Assembly: GCF_001458215.1 (NCBI RefSeq)
Contig: NZ_CYTW01000005.1
Coordinates: forward strand, 184,049 to 248,048
Length of the DNA stretch: 64,000 nucleotides
DNA from: Shimia thalassica
Lineage (GTDB): Bacteria; Pseudomonadota; Alphaproteobacteria; Rhodobacterales; Rhodobacteraceae
Direction of reading: 5' to 3'
A program made the position numbers and the translations under genes. This document shows, one piece after another, positions 35,304 through 44,069 of the stretch (the stretch's first letter is position 1; each line of letters starts with the position of its first letter). The notes under the pieces were generated by a model. That model had not been told where the DNA came from. It saw only the letters and a list, made by a program, of their open reading frames with translations, and ran no database searches.

Positions 35304-35987
35304 TCAAAGGCGGTTTCGCACGAGGGCCTGTAACAACAGACCCACCATTAGCCCATTCAGAAGGTGCCACATGAAGTGAGTGCCTAATGGGAGAGCGCTA
35401 CAATAAGAGATGTCGATGGTGCGAAATGTCAAAGACGCACCAAAGACCAAAGTCGCCGCAATCGCCCATGGCGCCATCGGGTGATGCCTGCGCCACGTGA
35501 TGATTGAAAAGACCACAAGGGCGATGAGGGCCGGTGCGTATTGAAGCGACCCATTGAATGGCGAATGCGAATGGCCGTGGGCATGTGATGCGTCGGCCTC
35601 GGGGGATCCCGACGCCAGAAACCAGACCACCAGAACGGCGCCGACGATGGCGGCAATCCGCAGAATGCGCCCCGGAGCAACGCCCCCGATCAGATGGATC
35701 GAGACCAAAACGTAAAGCGCGACAAACGACCAGATCGGGATTACATCCGCAAGTTCGGTCCAGCTGTTTGCAAAGGTGTGAAACAGGAAGGACCCCACAC
35801 CGATCAGCGCCGCCAAAACGATCAGGACATGGATTGCCAGCGGAACAGGCGGGTTTTTGCGGGCTTCGACCCATGCCCAGAGCGCGGCAAGCGGAAAGGC
35901 AATATTCGAGATCGCATTGATAGGCTCGTTCCAGAACCCCGGCGCCGTGCGCTCACAATACAAGTCGATATAGGTTGCATAATCCAT
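35304..35987 (-). CDS. Ceramidase-domain integral membrane hydrolase (CREST superfamily)
   Basis: A 227-residue protein with about seven membrane helices and the alkaline-ceramidase/PAQR-type metal signature. These are Glu21 with Asn24 and Asn28 in NEPINAISN, Ser66 and His70 in GSFLFH, Asp81 in ELAD, and His204/His208 in GTHFMWH. The three histidines would bind zinc inside the membrane. A His-rich loop (HAHGHSHS, about residues 133-140) lies between helices. The likely reaction is hydrolysis of an amide in a lipid; the natural substrate in a bacterium of this type is unknown. It lies between hom and glpX. Confidence 0.85.
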   Translation of the reverse strand: MDYATYIDLYCERTAPGFWNEPINAISNIAFPLAALWAWVEARKNPPVPLAIHVLIVLAALIGVGSFLFHTFANSWTELADVIPIWSFVALYVLVSIHLIGGVAPGRILRIAAIVGAVLVVWFLASGSPEADASHAHGHSHSPFNGSLQYAPALIALVVFSIITWRRHHPMAPWAIAATLVFGASLTFRTIDISYCSALPLGTHFMWHLLNGLMVGLLLQALVRNRL

Positions 35988-36004
35988 TTTAACTCAATCA
36001 CTTA

Positions 36005-36038
36005 TAAAAAAGGCGCGCCGCATGTCTGCGCCGCGCCT
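36005..36038 (-). terminator. Terminator of hom
   Basis: On the minus strand GGCGCGGCGCA and TGCGGCGCGCC pair over 11 positions with one mismatch around GACA, and the stem is followed by TTTTTT. It separates hom from the ceramidase-like gene that begins 18 bases further on. Confidence 0.88.
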
Positions 36039-36070
36039 ATCACGTCAATATGTCTGTCTTGCGACGGGTC

Positions 36071-37357
36071 TCACACGGTTTCGATGCGCAGGGCGACCGG
36101 CTGGTTGGCCATCACACCCGTTTCGGTCATGGCATCAACGGCCGCGTCCAATGCGGCGCGTGTGGTTTTATGCGTCACGATCAGGACCGGCGCATTGGTG
36201 TCGTTGTGGCGGGTCTGGCGCATCCGGTCGATGCTGATGCCGTTGTCGCCCAACACGGTCGCAACCTTGGCCAAAGAACCGGGACGGTCCTGCAATGTCA
36301 GGTGCAGATAATAAGGGGCAGGCGAATTGGATTGCGCCACCTTGGCCTTCTCGAGAGAGGCCGCAGGCACGCCAAAGGTCGTGATGCGCAGGCCACGCGC
36401 GATATCGCAGACATCGCCCATTACGGCACTCGCCGTCGGGCCTTCACCAGCACCGGGGCCGCGCAAGACAACCTGCTCAACCGCGTCGCCTTCGATCACC
36501 ACCATATTGGTGCCACCCTTCAGTTGACCTAACGGGCTGTCGGCGGGCACAAGACAGGGCGACATGCGCTGCTCCAGACCACGGCCTGTTATTTGGGCAA
36601 CGCCCAGCAGCTTGATTTTATATCCAAGATCTGCGGCCTGATGGATGTCCTCGATGGAAATACGCTGGATGCCTTCCAACTCGACCCCGTCGAAATCGAC
36701 CTGTGTGCCAAAGGCGATCGATGACAACAGCGACAGCTTGTGACCGGCATCGATGCCACCCACGTCGAGATTCGGATCGGCTTCGAGATACCCAAGAGCG
36801 TCGGCCTCGGCGAAAACCTCTTCATAAGGCAGACCGGAATCCTGCATCCGTGTCAGGATATAGTTGCAGGTGCCGTTCATCACGCCCATGACGCGGGTGA
36901 TTTCGTTGCCAGCCAGACCTTCAGTCAGGGACTTGATTACAGGGATGCCACCGGCAACCGCCGCTTCAAACCGGATCACGCATCCTTTAGCTTCTGCGGC
37001 TTCCGCCAATGCCTGTCCGTGATGGGCAAGCAGGGCTTTGTTTGCTGTGACAACATCCTTGCCAGTTGCGATGGCGGCCTCGATCGAATCTTTGGCAGGG
37101 CCGTCGTGCCCGCCCATCAGTTCGACAAAAACGTCAACATCATCGCGTTTGGCCAAGGCCACCGGATCATCTTCCCAGGCAAAGTCGCTCAGGTTCACGC
37201 CGCGGTCTTTGTCACGCGAGCGGGCCGAGACGGCCGTGATAACCACGGGGCGACCTGTGCGCGTGGCCAGAAGATTTGCCTTCTGACGAACAATTTTCAC
37301 AACGCCGACACCAACAGTGCCCAATCCGGCGATACCCAGACGCAGGGGGGTGGTCAT
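36071..37357 (-). CDS. hom: Homoserine dehydrogenase
   Basis: A 428-residue monofunctional homoserine dehydrogenase, NAD(P)H-dependent, in the threonine/methionine branch of the aspartate pathway. The Rossmann motif GIAGLGTVGVGVV is at the N-terminus. The catalytic region includes GIPVIKSL, MNGTCNYILT and ADPNLDVGGIDAGHK. The last 80 residues form an ACT domain (YYLHLTLQDRPGSLAKVATVLGDNGISI). AAGGAG lies 6 bases before the second of two adjacent ATG codons, so start 37357 is chosen. Confidence 0.97.
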   Translation of the reverse strand: MTTPLRLGIAGLGTVGVGVVKIVRQKANLLATRTGRPVVITAVSARSRDKDRGVNLSDFAWEDDPVALAKRDDVDVFVELMGGHDGPAKDSIEAAIATGKDVVTANKALLAHHGQALAEAAEAKGCVIRFEAAVAGGIPVIKSLTEGLAGNEITRVMGVMNGTCNYILTRMQDSGLPYEEVFAEADALGYLEADPNLDVGGIDAGHKLSLLSSIAFGTQVDFDGVELEGIQRISIEDIHQAADLGYKIKLLGVAQITGRGLEQRMSPCLVPADSPLGQLKGGTNMVVIEGDAVEQVVLRGPGAGEGPTASAVMGDVCDIARGLRITTFGVPAASLEKAKVAQSNSPAPYYLHLTLQDRPGSLAKVATVLGDNGISIDRMRQTRHNDTNAPVLIVTHKTTRAALDAAVDAMTETGVMANQPVALRIETV

Positions 37358-37486
37358 CATGCTCTCCTTTACATGTGTTTCTGATTTGCCGTTTACCCTC
37401 TTGCCCCAAAGGGTGCAATGCAGCATGCGACGCCGCGCGACGCATTCCGCAGAAATAGCGATTTCGCGGGCCTGTCTGCGCGGTTT

Positions 37487-37729
37487 CTACTCGATGGGGC
37501 GGGTGCGCAATTCATTGGCGCGACGGTTCAGGCGATCAACCCGTGCAATCAGTTGATCGTCGCTGTTCTCGTCCAGACGGGCCGCATCTTCGATCAGAAT
37601 GTCGTCCACGGGAATCAGATCGGGAAAGGGGGCGCGTTTGGCACTGTCACTGACCGCTTGAGCCACGTCTGGAAATTCCGCGCAAGCGGCAAGGAAGGAC
37701 AAAACTGTCAGGGTCAAAAGAGGGCGCAT
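37487..37729 (-). CDS. Small lipoprotein
   Basis: An 80-residue protein starting MRPLLTLTVLSFLAAC, a short lipoprotein signal with lipobox LAAC (Cys16). The mature part is short, acidic and helical, ending NRRANELRTRPIE. The frame opens earlier, but the upstream residues do not look like a signal peptide. The family is not recognised. It is divergent from the TetR gene. Confidence 0.7.
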   Translation of the reverse strand: MRPLLTLTVLSFLAACAEFPDVAQAVSDSAKRAPFPDLIPVDDILIEDAARLDENSDDQLIARVDRLNRRANELRTRPIE

Positions 37730-37796
37730 GATAGGACCTGAGCTTGCAGTTCCCGCTTTTTGCCTCAACCAGCATAAGAGAGCAAGCAGGGCTTTC

Positions 37797-37816
37797 AACT
37801 GAACGTGTGTTCAGTT
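37797..37816. promoter_or_regulatory. TetR operator palindrome
   Basis: AACTGAAC-GTGT-GTTCAGTT is a perfect 8+4+8 inverted repeat ending 11 bases before the TetR start codon, so it must overlap the regulator's promoter or leader. It is probably an autoregulatory site and may also control the divergent lipoprotein gene. Confidence 0.8.
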
Positions 37817-37827
37817 AACCTGAATGT

Positions 37828-38424
37828 ATGGCAAGAACTGCAGGGTCACATTCCGATATCACAGGACCGCGTGTGCGCGAAGCCGCGCTGTCGTTGTTTT
37901 CGCGCCATGGCTATGCCGCCGTATCGATGCGCCAGATTGCAAAAGAGGTCGGCGTTCAGGCCGGTGCCCTTTACAATTATACGCCGGACAAACAGACCTT
38001 GCTGTTCGAACTGATGCGCAGCCACATGGACGACCTGTTGTCGGCCCGCGCCGCAACCGGCGACAGCGGACAGGATGCCATGGCGCGCCTCGAGGCGTTT
38101 ACACGGTTTCACATCCACTTTCACTCGCAACGCCCCGATGAGGTCTTCATCGCCTATATGGAATTGCGCAATCTGACGCCCGAGAATTTCGAAGTCATCG
38201 AAGGTCTGCGCAGGCAATATGAAAACGGGCTGGAAGACATCCTGAGCGCGGGTCAGAGCGACGGCGTGTTTGCGGTCTCTGATACCAAGATTGCAGCCAT
38301 GGCCGTGATTGCCATGCTGACGGGCGTCAATACGTGGTTTCAGGAAGGCGGACGCCTGTCTCTGGAAGAGGTCGAGCAGATCTACTGGGATATGGTGCGC
38401 AAATCTGTCGCCGCTAACCCCTAG
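37828..38424 (+). CDS. TetR-family transcriptional regulator
   Basis: A 198-residue regulator with an N-terminal TetR helix-turn-helix (residues 13-60: LSLFSRHGYAAVSMRQIAKEVGVQAGALYNYTPDKQTLLFEL) and a helical ligand-binding C-terminal domain. The ribosome-binding site is poor, in line with a very short leader behind the palindromic operator. The target is unknown. The acyl-CoA ligase/SDR cluster 1.1 kb downstream is a candidate, since many regulators with this helix-turn-helix type control acyl-CoA catabolism. Confidence 0.92.
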   Translation: MARTAGSHSDITGPRVREAALSLFSRHGYAAVSMRQIAKEVGVQAGALYNYTPDKQTLLFELMRSHMDDLLSARAATGDSGQDAMARLEAFTRFHIHFHSQRPDEVFIAYMELRNLTPENFEVIEGLRRQYENGLEDILSAGQSDGVFAVSDTKIAAMAVIAMLTGVNTWFQEGGRLSLEEVEQIYWDMVRKSVAANP

Positions 38425-38442
38425 CGGCGACGCAAGTTTTTT
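38407..38442 (+). terminator. Terminator overlapping the end of the TetR gene
   Basis: GTCGCCGCTA (38407-38416) and TAGCGGCGAC (38422-38431) form a 10-base stem with loop ACCCC, followed by GCAAGTTTTTT. The stem includes the TAG stop codon. Confidence 0.88.
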
Positions 38443-38463
38443 ACAGTGCGGTGCGCAACCGCC

Positions 38464-39378
38464 CTACATTCCGCTTTCGCGAATAAACGTATCGTTGCGC
38501 AGATCGCGAAAGGCCTGGCGCAATTCTTCTTGGGTGTTCATGACAATCGGGCCATGCCATGCCACGGGTTCCCGAATGGGGGCGCCTGAAATCAACAAAA
38601 AGCGCACGCCTTGTTCACCTGCCTGAACCGTGACCTCGTCGCCCGTGCCAAACCGCACCAGCGTCCGGTCGCCGGACATGTCGCGAATATGCACTTCTTC
38701 TCCGCCCACTTCTTTTTCCAGCAGGATTCCGGTTGGGGTTGACGCATCCGCAAAAGCGGCATCACCTTCAAAGATATAGGCAAAGGCCTGACGATAGGTG
38801 TCCACCGGCAGGGTCTTTTTGACGCCCGGAGGGATGGAAATATCAAGGTATTGCGGGTCTGCGGCAATACCGTCCACAGGACCGCGCTTGCCCCAGAAAT
38901 TGCCCACAACAATGCGCACCTTTGTGCCGTCATCATCGATAATTTCCGGAATCTCGCGGGCCTCGACATCCTGATAGCGGGGCGAGGTCATCTTCAAATC
39001 GGACGGCAAATTCGCCCAAAGCTGAAACCCGTGGTTCACGCCGGCCCTGTCGGGGGCTGGCATTTCCTGATGTAGAATGCCCGATCCTGCCGTCATCCAC
39101 TGGACGTCTCCGGCCCCCAGTGTGCCGGTGTTGCCAAGGCTGTCTTGATGCTCGACCGATCCCGACAAGACATAGGTGATGGTTTCAATCCCGCGGTGGG
39201 GGTGCCATGGAAACCCCGCCTGATACTGGGCCGGGTCGTCATTGCGGAAATGATCCATCATCAGGAACGGGTCCAGTTCGGACGGATCTTGAAAACCGAA
39301 AGCACGGTGCAAATGCACGCCTGCACCTTCGATAACAGGTTGGGCGGCGCGCGTTTCGAGAACAGGTCTGATTGACAT
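38464..39378 (-). CDS. Pirin-family protein
   Basis: A 304-residue bicupin. The N-terminal cupin keeps the metal ligands in FPWHPHRGIETITYVLSG (two His plus Glu) and the following HQDSLGN His. GAGDVQWMTAGSGILHQEMP is the pirin signature. The C-terminal cupin (about 190-285) lacks ligands. Pirins are iron-binding proteins, some with quercetinase activity. AAAGGAG precedes ATG 39378; the much longer open frame upstream has no pirin similarity. It is divergent from the acyl-CoA ligase gene. Confidence 0.94.
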   Translation of the reverse strand: MSIRPVLETRAAQPVIEGAGVHLHRAFGFQDPSELDPFLMMDHFRNDDPAQYQAGFPWHPHRGIETITYVLSGSVEHQDSLGNTGTLGAGDVQWMTAGSGILHQEMPAPDRAGVNHGFQLWANLPSDLKMTSPRYQDVEAREIPEIIDDDGTKVRIVVGNFWGKRGPVDGIAADPQYLDISIPPGVKKTLPVDTYRQAFAYIFEGDAAFADASTPTGILLEKEVGGEEVHIRDMSGDRTLVRFGTGDEVTVQAGEQGVRFLLISGAPIREPVAWHGPIVMNTQEELRQAFRDLRNDTFIRESGM

Positions 39379-39572
39379 GATGCATCTCCTTTTCGTCCTA
39401 CAAACTAGGTTCTGCACAACACTGCGGCAACTCTGACAGTTCGAACGCGAACTGTGCAAATTTGCACCAAGGCGACGTGACGGCAAAATCCCAAATACCA
39501 TTTCCAAAAATGGACCGGCCCAGCATAGGGTAGGGGCAATTGAACCAACTAATCCGCTGGGGAGGGCAGAAT

Positions 39573-41195
39573 TTGCTAGGTTCCATGATGATGCGTCCGT
39601 TGAAAGTATCGGACATTTTAACGTTTGCCGCAGAAGTACATCCAACTGCCGAGCTTGTCTCGGTGCGCACCGAAGGTGACATTCACCGGACCACCTATGC
39701 CGACACCGCCAAGCGGGTTGCGCAGCTTGCCCACGGGCTCAAGGCGCAGGGCGCAGAGGTCGGAGACCGCATCGCGACGTTGGCGTGGAACGGATACCGC
39801 CACTTCGAGTTGTATTACGCGATTTCCGGCATCGGTAGCGTCTGCCACACGATCAACCCGCGCCTTTCGGCCGAGCAGATGACCTATATCATCACCCACG
39901 CCGAAGACACGATGCTGTTCGTTGATACCACCTTTGTGCCCTTGGTGGCCGCGTTGCGCGCACGGTGGCCCGACACCCTCAAAGTGGTGGTTATGACCGA
40001 CAGGGCGCATATGCCCGAAGGCGACTATTTGTGCTACGAAGACCTGCTCGACGGGCAATCGGACCATTATGACTGGCCCGATTTCTCCGAAGAAACCGCC
40101 GCGGGGCTGTGCTATACGTCCGGCACAACCGGCAATCCGAAGGGAACGCTTTACACCCATCGCTCGACCGTGCTGCATGCCATGATGGTGGGCATTTCCC
40201 TGCCAGCGGCGCTCAAACCCGGTAAGAAAATCCTGCCTGTTGTGCCCTTGTTCCATGTGAACGCATGGGGGCTGCCTTATGCAGCGCCTCTGACCGGGGC
40301 CTCTCTGGTCTTTCCGGGCGGCGCGCTGGACGGGGAAAGCCTTTTCAAACTGATGGATGAGGAAAAGGTCTTCTCTGCATGGGGTGTTCCAACGGTCTGG
40401 CTCGGGCTTCAGGGCGAGATTGCCAAACAGGGTCGCGTGCCCGAAGGCTTTGGCGACATGGTTGTCGGCGGCTCTGCGGCACCTGCCAGCATGATCCAGT
40501 ATTTCGAGGAAAACGGCGTCAATGTCTGCCACGCATGGGGCATGACCGAGATGAGCCCCGTGGGCACCCAAGGCAACTTGCCCGAGCATCTGGATCACCT
40601 GACCTTGGCCGAAAAGGTGGCCATCAAAGGCAAACAGGGGCGTCGGGTGTTCGGCGTCGACCTCAAAATCGTGGACGAAGATGGCGTGCGTTTGCCCCAT
40701 GATGGTGTCGCCGCCGGTGAACTGTTCGTGCGCGGCAATGCGATCTCGTCTGGGTATTTCAAGAACGACGCTGCCAACGCCGAGGCCTTTGATGCCGAAG
40801 GCTGGTTTGGCACGGGGGATGTCGCCACAATCGACACCCACGGCTATCTGACCATCACGGATCGTGCCAAGGACCTTATCAAATCGGGCGGAGAATGGAT
40901 CAGCTCTCTGGATCTTGAAAATACGGTCATGGCACACCCCCAAGTGGGCAATTGCGCCGTGATCGCCGTGCCCCATCCCAAATGGGACGAACGCCCGCTT
41001 CTCGTGGTGGTGCCCACACCGGATGGCAAGCCGGAAGAGGCCGCGCTGATGGCGCTTCTGGAAGAGCATTTCGCCAAATGGCAGCTGCCGGATGACATCG
41101 TGTTTGTCGAAGAGTTGCCGATGACGGCAACGGGCAAAGTGTCCAAGCTGACCCTGCGCAAGCAATTTGCGGATCACACCCTGCCTACCATTTAA
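39573..41195 (+). CDS. Fatty acid/acyl-CoA ligase (AMP-binding)
   Basis: A 540-residue ANL-superfamily ligase. The P-loop is YTSGTTGNPKGTLYTHRS, the A5 motif WGMTEMSP, the hinge WFGTGDVATID...DRAKDLIKSGGEWIS, and the catalytic Lys sits in TATGKVSKLTLRK. It activates a medium- or long-chain acid to its CoA thioester. The start is probably the TTG at 39573: GGGGAGG lies 7 bases upstream and MLGSMMMRPLKVSDIL matches the usual N-terminus of the family. An earlier TTG (39540) keeps the frame but lacks a ribosome-binding site. It heads a plus-strand run of five catabolic genes. Confidence 0.92.
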   Translation: MLGSMMMRPLKVSDILTFAAEVHPTAELVSVRTEGDIHRTTYADTAKRVAQLAHGLKAQGAEVGDRIATLAWNGYRHFELYYAISGIGSVCHTINPRLSAEQMTYIITHAEDTMLFVDTTFVPLVAALRARWPDTLKVVVMTDRAHMPEGDYLCYEDLLDGQSDHYDWPDFSEETAAGLCYTSGTTGNPKGTLYTHRSTVLHAMMVGISLPAALKPGKKILPVVPLFHVNAWGLPYAAPLTGASLVFPGGALDGESLFKLMDEEKVFSAWGVPTVWLGLQGEIAKQGRVPEGFGDMVVGGSAAPASMIQYFEENGVNVCHAWGMTEMSPVGTQGNLPEHLDHLTLAEKVAIKGKQGRRVFGVDLKIVDEDGVRLPHDGVAAGELFVRGNAISSGYFKNDAANAEAFDAEGWFGTGDVATIDTHGYLTITDRAKDLIKSGGEWISSLDLENTVMAHPQVGNCAVIAVPHPKWDERPLLVVVPTPDGKPEEAALMALLEEHFAKWQLPDDIVFVEELPMTATGKVSKLTLRKQFADHTLPTI

Positions 41196-41217
41196 GGCGG
41201 TGATGCCTCGCGAACCG

Positions 41218-41241
41218 GATTGAGCGCCACGGCGCTCAATC
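41218..41241 (+). terminator. Hairpin after the acyl-CoA ligase gene
   Basis: GATTGAGCGC and GCGCTCAATC form a 10-base stem around CACG, 22 bases after the stop. Only TGTCGTTTC follows, so there is no clean U tract and termination may be partial. Confidence 0.5.
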
Positions 41242-41372
41242 TGTCGTTTCAGGGGAAGGCCCTTCAAAACCGGACCTGTTTTTGCAAGTGACGCAATGTC
41301 GTGTTTATGAAGCCTTGCGTTGCGCTTCGAATGACATACCGTCGGGTATGTGGCAGCGAAGAGGAGAAGCGC

Positions 41373-42365
41373 ATGTCTGGCGATAGTCATTTGCCGAAGG
41401 CCCTGCAGGGGTTGAGAATCCCTGCTGTGGCGTCACCCCTGTTTATCATTTCCGTGCCGGCGCTGGTGATTGCCCAGTGCAAGGCTGGCGTGATCGGGAG
41501 TTTTCCGGCGTTGAATGCCCGCGAGGCCGAGGGCGAGTCCCCTCTGCTAGACGCATGGCTGAAAGAGATCACCGAAGAGCTGGACCGTCACAATCAGGAA
41601 AACCCTGACAAACCCGCCGCGCCATTTGCGGTGAACCAGATCGTGCACCGATCGAACACGCGTCTCGAGCGGGATCTCGAAATCTGCGTGAACTGGAAGG
41701 TCCCTGTCTGGATTACCTCGCTTGGGGCGCGCGTCGAAGTGAATGAAGCGGCGCACAGCTGTGGCGGCATCGCGCTTCATGACGTGATCAACAACAAGTT
41801 TGCCAAAAAGGCGATTGAAAAAGGGGCTGATGGTCTCATTGCCGTGGCCTCCGGTGCCGGCGGACATGCGGGGCCGCAATCGCCCTTGGCCCTGATCAGC
41901 GAAATACGTGAATGGTTCAACGGGCCGCTGTTGCTGTCCGGATCGATTGCCACGGGGGATTCCCTGTTGGCGGCTTTGGCGATGGGCGCGGATCTGGGCT
42001 ATATCGGGTCGCCCTTTATTGCCACGGACGAGGCCAACGCAGATCAGGGTTACAAAGACATGATCGTCGACAGCAGCGCCGAAGACATCGTCTATTCTTC
42101 GCTCTTTACCGGTGTCTGGGGCAACTACCTCAAAGGCTCTGTTAAAAATGCAGGCATGGACCCCGACAATCTGCCCGATGGCGATGTGTCCACCATGAGC
42201 TTTGGCAGTGACCGCGAAAAGCCCAAAGCGTGGAAAACCATCTGGGGGTCGGGACAAGGCATCGGCGCGGTAAAGTCACAAGGCACCACAGAAGATCTGG
42301 TCTCGCGGATCGAGCGTGAATACCACGCCGCCTATGCACGTTTGCAGGATCGTATGGCAGTATGA
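41373..42365 (+). CDS. Nitronate monooxygenase (2-nitropropane dioxygenase family)
   Basis: A 330-residue FMN-dependent TIM-barrel oxygenase of the NMO/FabK-like family. SPLFIISVPALVIAQCKAGVIGSFPALNAR near the start and the FMN-phosphate and active-site region VASGAGGHAGPQSPLALISEIR (with the histidine at the usual place) are present, followed by SGSIATGDSLLAALAMGADLGYIGSPFIA. ATG 41373 has GAGGAG upstream. It overlaps the phosphatase gene by ATGA. The family oxidises alkyl nitronates; several members encoded near acyl-CoA genes have unknown substrates. Confidence 0.92.
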   Translation: MSGDSHLPKALQGLRIPAVASPLFIISVPALVIAQCKAGVIGSFPALNAREAEGESPLLDAWLKEITEELDRHNQENPDKPAAPFAVNQIVHRSNTRLERDLEICVNWKVPVWITSLGARVEVNEAAHSCGGIALHDVINNKFAKKAIEKGADGLIAVASGAGGHAGPQSPLALISEIREWFNGPLLLSGSIATGDSLLAALAMGADLGYIGSPFIATDEANADQGYKDMIVDSSAEDIVYSSLFTGVWGNYLKGSVKNAGMDPDNLPDGDVSTMSFGSDREKPKAWKTIWGSGQGIGAVKSQGTTEDLVSRIEREYHAAYARLQDRMAV

Positions 42366-43030
42366 GCCAGATGTTTCATCTTGTGCGCCATGCACAGGCG
42401 TCTTTCGGGGCGGCGGATTATGACAACCTGTCCCCTTTGGGTCATCGCCAGTCCGAGGCCTTGGGCAGCGCCCTGCGTCGTCAGGGCGTGCAGCCGGACA
42501 AAGTGTTTATCGGGGCGATGAAACGTCACCGCCAGACATGGGAGGGCATGGCCAAAGGCATGAACCTCGATGCTGATCCGGTGATTTTGCCGGGGTTGAA
42601 CGAATTCGACTTCAAAGGTCTTCTGGATGCGCGGTTCGCCAAGGGCGGCGCGCCAGAGGGCATGCATGATGACCGCAGACAGCATTTTCGCACGCTGCGC
42701 GATACCGTGCTGATGTGGCAGAACGAGGAAATCGAAAATCCGCCCGAACGGTTTGCAGACTTTTCCGCCCGGGTGCGCGAGGCCCGCGAGGTGATTGCCG
42801 CAAGCGGGGCCAAAGTGCCCTTGGCGGTCTCGTCCGGTGGTGCGATTGGCCAGACTGTCGCCGAAATCACGGGCGGCCCAGCGGATCAGATGATCGCGCT
42901 GCAATTACAGGTCAGAAACTGTGCCGTGGCGCGGTTTGTTGTGTCGCGCAATGGCACATGGCTGCACGGGTTCAATGAAACCCCGCATATTCAGGCCGAC
43001 AACGAAGCAGAAATGCTGACCTATAGCTGA
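42362..43030 (+). CDS. Histidine phosphatase family protein
   Basis: A 222-residue phosphoglycerate-mutase-like phosphatase. The catalytic RH is Arg9-His10 in FHLVRHAQASF. Further family features are LSPLGHRQSEALG, the second arginine in GAMKRHRQTWEG, the LNEFDFKG acidic site and the SSGGAIGQ segment, in which the usual second histidine of SHGG is replaced by serine (VSSGGAI). It overlaps the monooxygenase gene by ATGA and precedes a kinase gene. It may act on the phosphorylated intermediate made by that kinase, or be a general phosphatase. Confidence 0.9.
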   Translation: MSQMFHLVRHAQASFGAADYDNLSPLGHRQSEALGSALRRQGVQPDKVFIGAMKRHRQTWEGMAKGMNLDADPVILPGLNEFDFKGLLDARFAKGGAPEGMHDDRRQHFRTLRDTVLMWQNEEIENPPERFADFSARVREAREVIAASGAKVPLAVSSGGAIGQTVAEITGGPADQMIALQLQVRNCAVARFVVSRNGTWLHGFNETPHIQADNEAEMLTYS

Positions 43031-43043
43031 GGGAGGAAGGCTT

Positions 43044-44069
43044 ATGGACACCAGCACATTGGATGTCGACGCGGTGGCCGCATGGCTGTCGGAGAACCTT
43101 GACGGGTTTGAGGGGCCGATGACGGCCGAGAAATTCGCAGGCGGTCAATCAAACCCGACTTTCCTGCTCAAAACGCCTGCGCGTGAATACGTTTTGCGCC
43201 GCAAACCGCCGGGAGTCCTGCTCAAGTCCGCCCATGCCGTGGATCGCGAATTCCGCGTGCAACAGGCGCTGGCGGGCTCGGACGTGCCTGTCGCACGCAT
43301 GCATGTCCTGTGCGAAGACGACGATGTGATCGGTTCGATGTTCTATGTGATGGACCGCGTGCAGGGCCGCAATTTCGACGATCCCCGCATTCCGGAACTC
43401 GACACCGCAGACCGTTCCGCGGTTTTTAACCAGATGAACAAGGTGCTGGCGGCGATCCATTCGGTGGATATCTCTGCCGTAGGCCTGTCGGACTACGGCC
43501 CCGAGGGCAACTATTTCGAACGTCAGGTCGGCCGCTGGACAAAACAGTATCGCGCCTCGGAAACTGAAACCGTGCCCGCGATGGACCAGTTGATCGACTG
43601 GCTGAATGCCAACATGCCCGAAGACGATGGCAAGCGGACACTGGTCCACGGTGATTTCCGCCTGGATAATCTGCTGTTTGACGCAAACGGCACGGATTGC
43701 GTGGCGGTACTGGATTGGGAACTTTCGACCATTGGCCATCCCTATGCGGATCTGGCAGCCGTGATCATGCAATGGCAAATGCCCCCCGGCGGTGCGGGAC
43801 GCGGCCTTCAGGGGGTTGATCGCGCGGCGCTCGGTATCCCGTCGGATCGGGACTTTGTCGGCGCCTATTGCCACCGCATGGGGCTGCCCGGCATTGAAAA
43901 GTTCGGCTTCTACCTTGCGTTTTGTTTTTTCCGGATGGCGGCAATTATCCAGGGCGTGAAAAAACGCGGGCTGGAAGGAAATGCATCCGATCCGGAACGG
44001 GCGGCCAAAATGGGCACCTATGTGCCGCTCTTTGCTAATGCAGGTCTGGAGGCCTCGAAACATGGATAA
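43044..44069 (+). CDS. APH-family phosphotransferase (ACAD10/11 N-domain-like)
   Basis: A 341-residue kinase of the aminoglycoside-phosphotransferase fold. The nucleotide-binding lysine is in EYVLRRKPPG, the catalytic HGDFRLDN loop is intact, and metal binding is by DWELSTIGHPYADLA. The start FEGPMTAEKFAGGQSNPTFLL is typical of the ACAD10/ACAD11 kinase domain and of LvaA. These enzymes phosphorylate 4-hydroxyacyl-CoAs during catabolism of hydroxylated and gamma-keto acids. Its neighbours, an acyl-CoA ligase and an SDR, fit such a route. No acyl-CoA dehydrogenase is adjacent. Confidence 0.9.
   Translation: MDTSTLDVDAVAAWLSENLDGFEGPMTAEKFAGGQSNPTFLLKTPAREYVLRRKPPGVLLKSAHAVDREFRVQQALAGSDVPVARMHVLCEDDDVIGSMFYVMDRVQGRNFDDPRIPELDTADRSAVFNQMNKVLAAIHSVDISAVGLSDYGPEGNYFERQVGRWTKQYRASETETVPAMDQLIDWLNANMPEDDGKRTLVHGDFRLDNLLFDANGTDCVAVLDWELSTIGHPYADLAAVIMQWQMPPGGAGRGLQGVDRAALGIPSDRDFVGAYCHRMGLPGIEKFGFYLAFCFFRMAAIIQGVKKRGLEGNASDPERAAKMGTYVPLFANAGLEASKHG

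Noticed and set aside
39618..41390. A 590-codon minus-strand frame opposite the acyl-CoA ligase
   Set aside because: The plus-strand ligase has all ANL motifs; the minus frame is His/Gly-rich with no domain.
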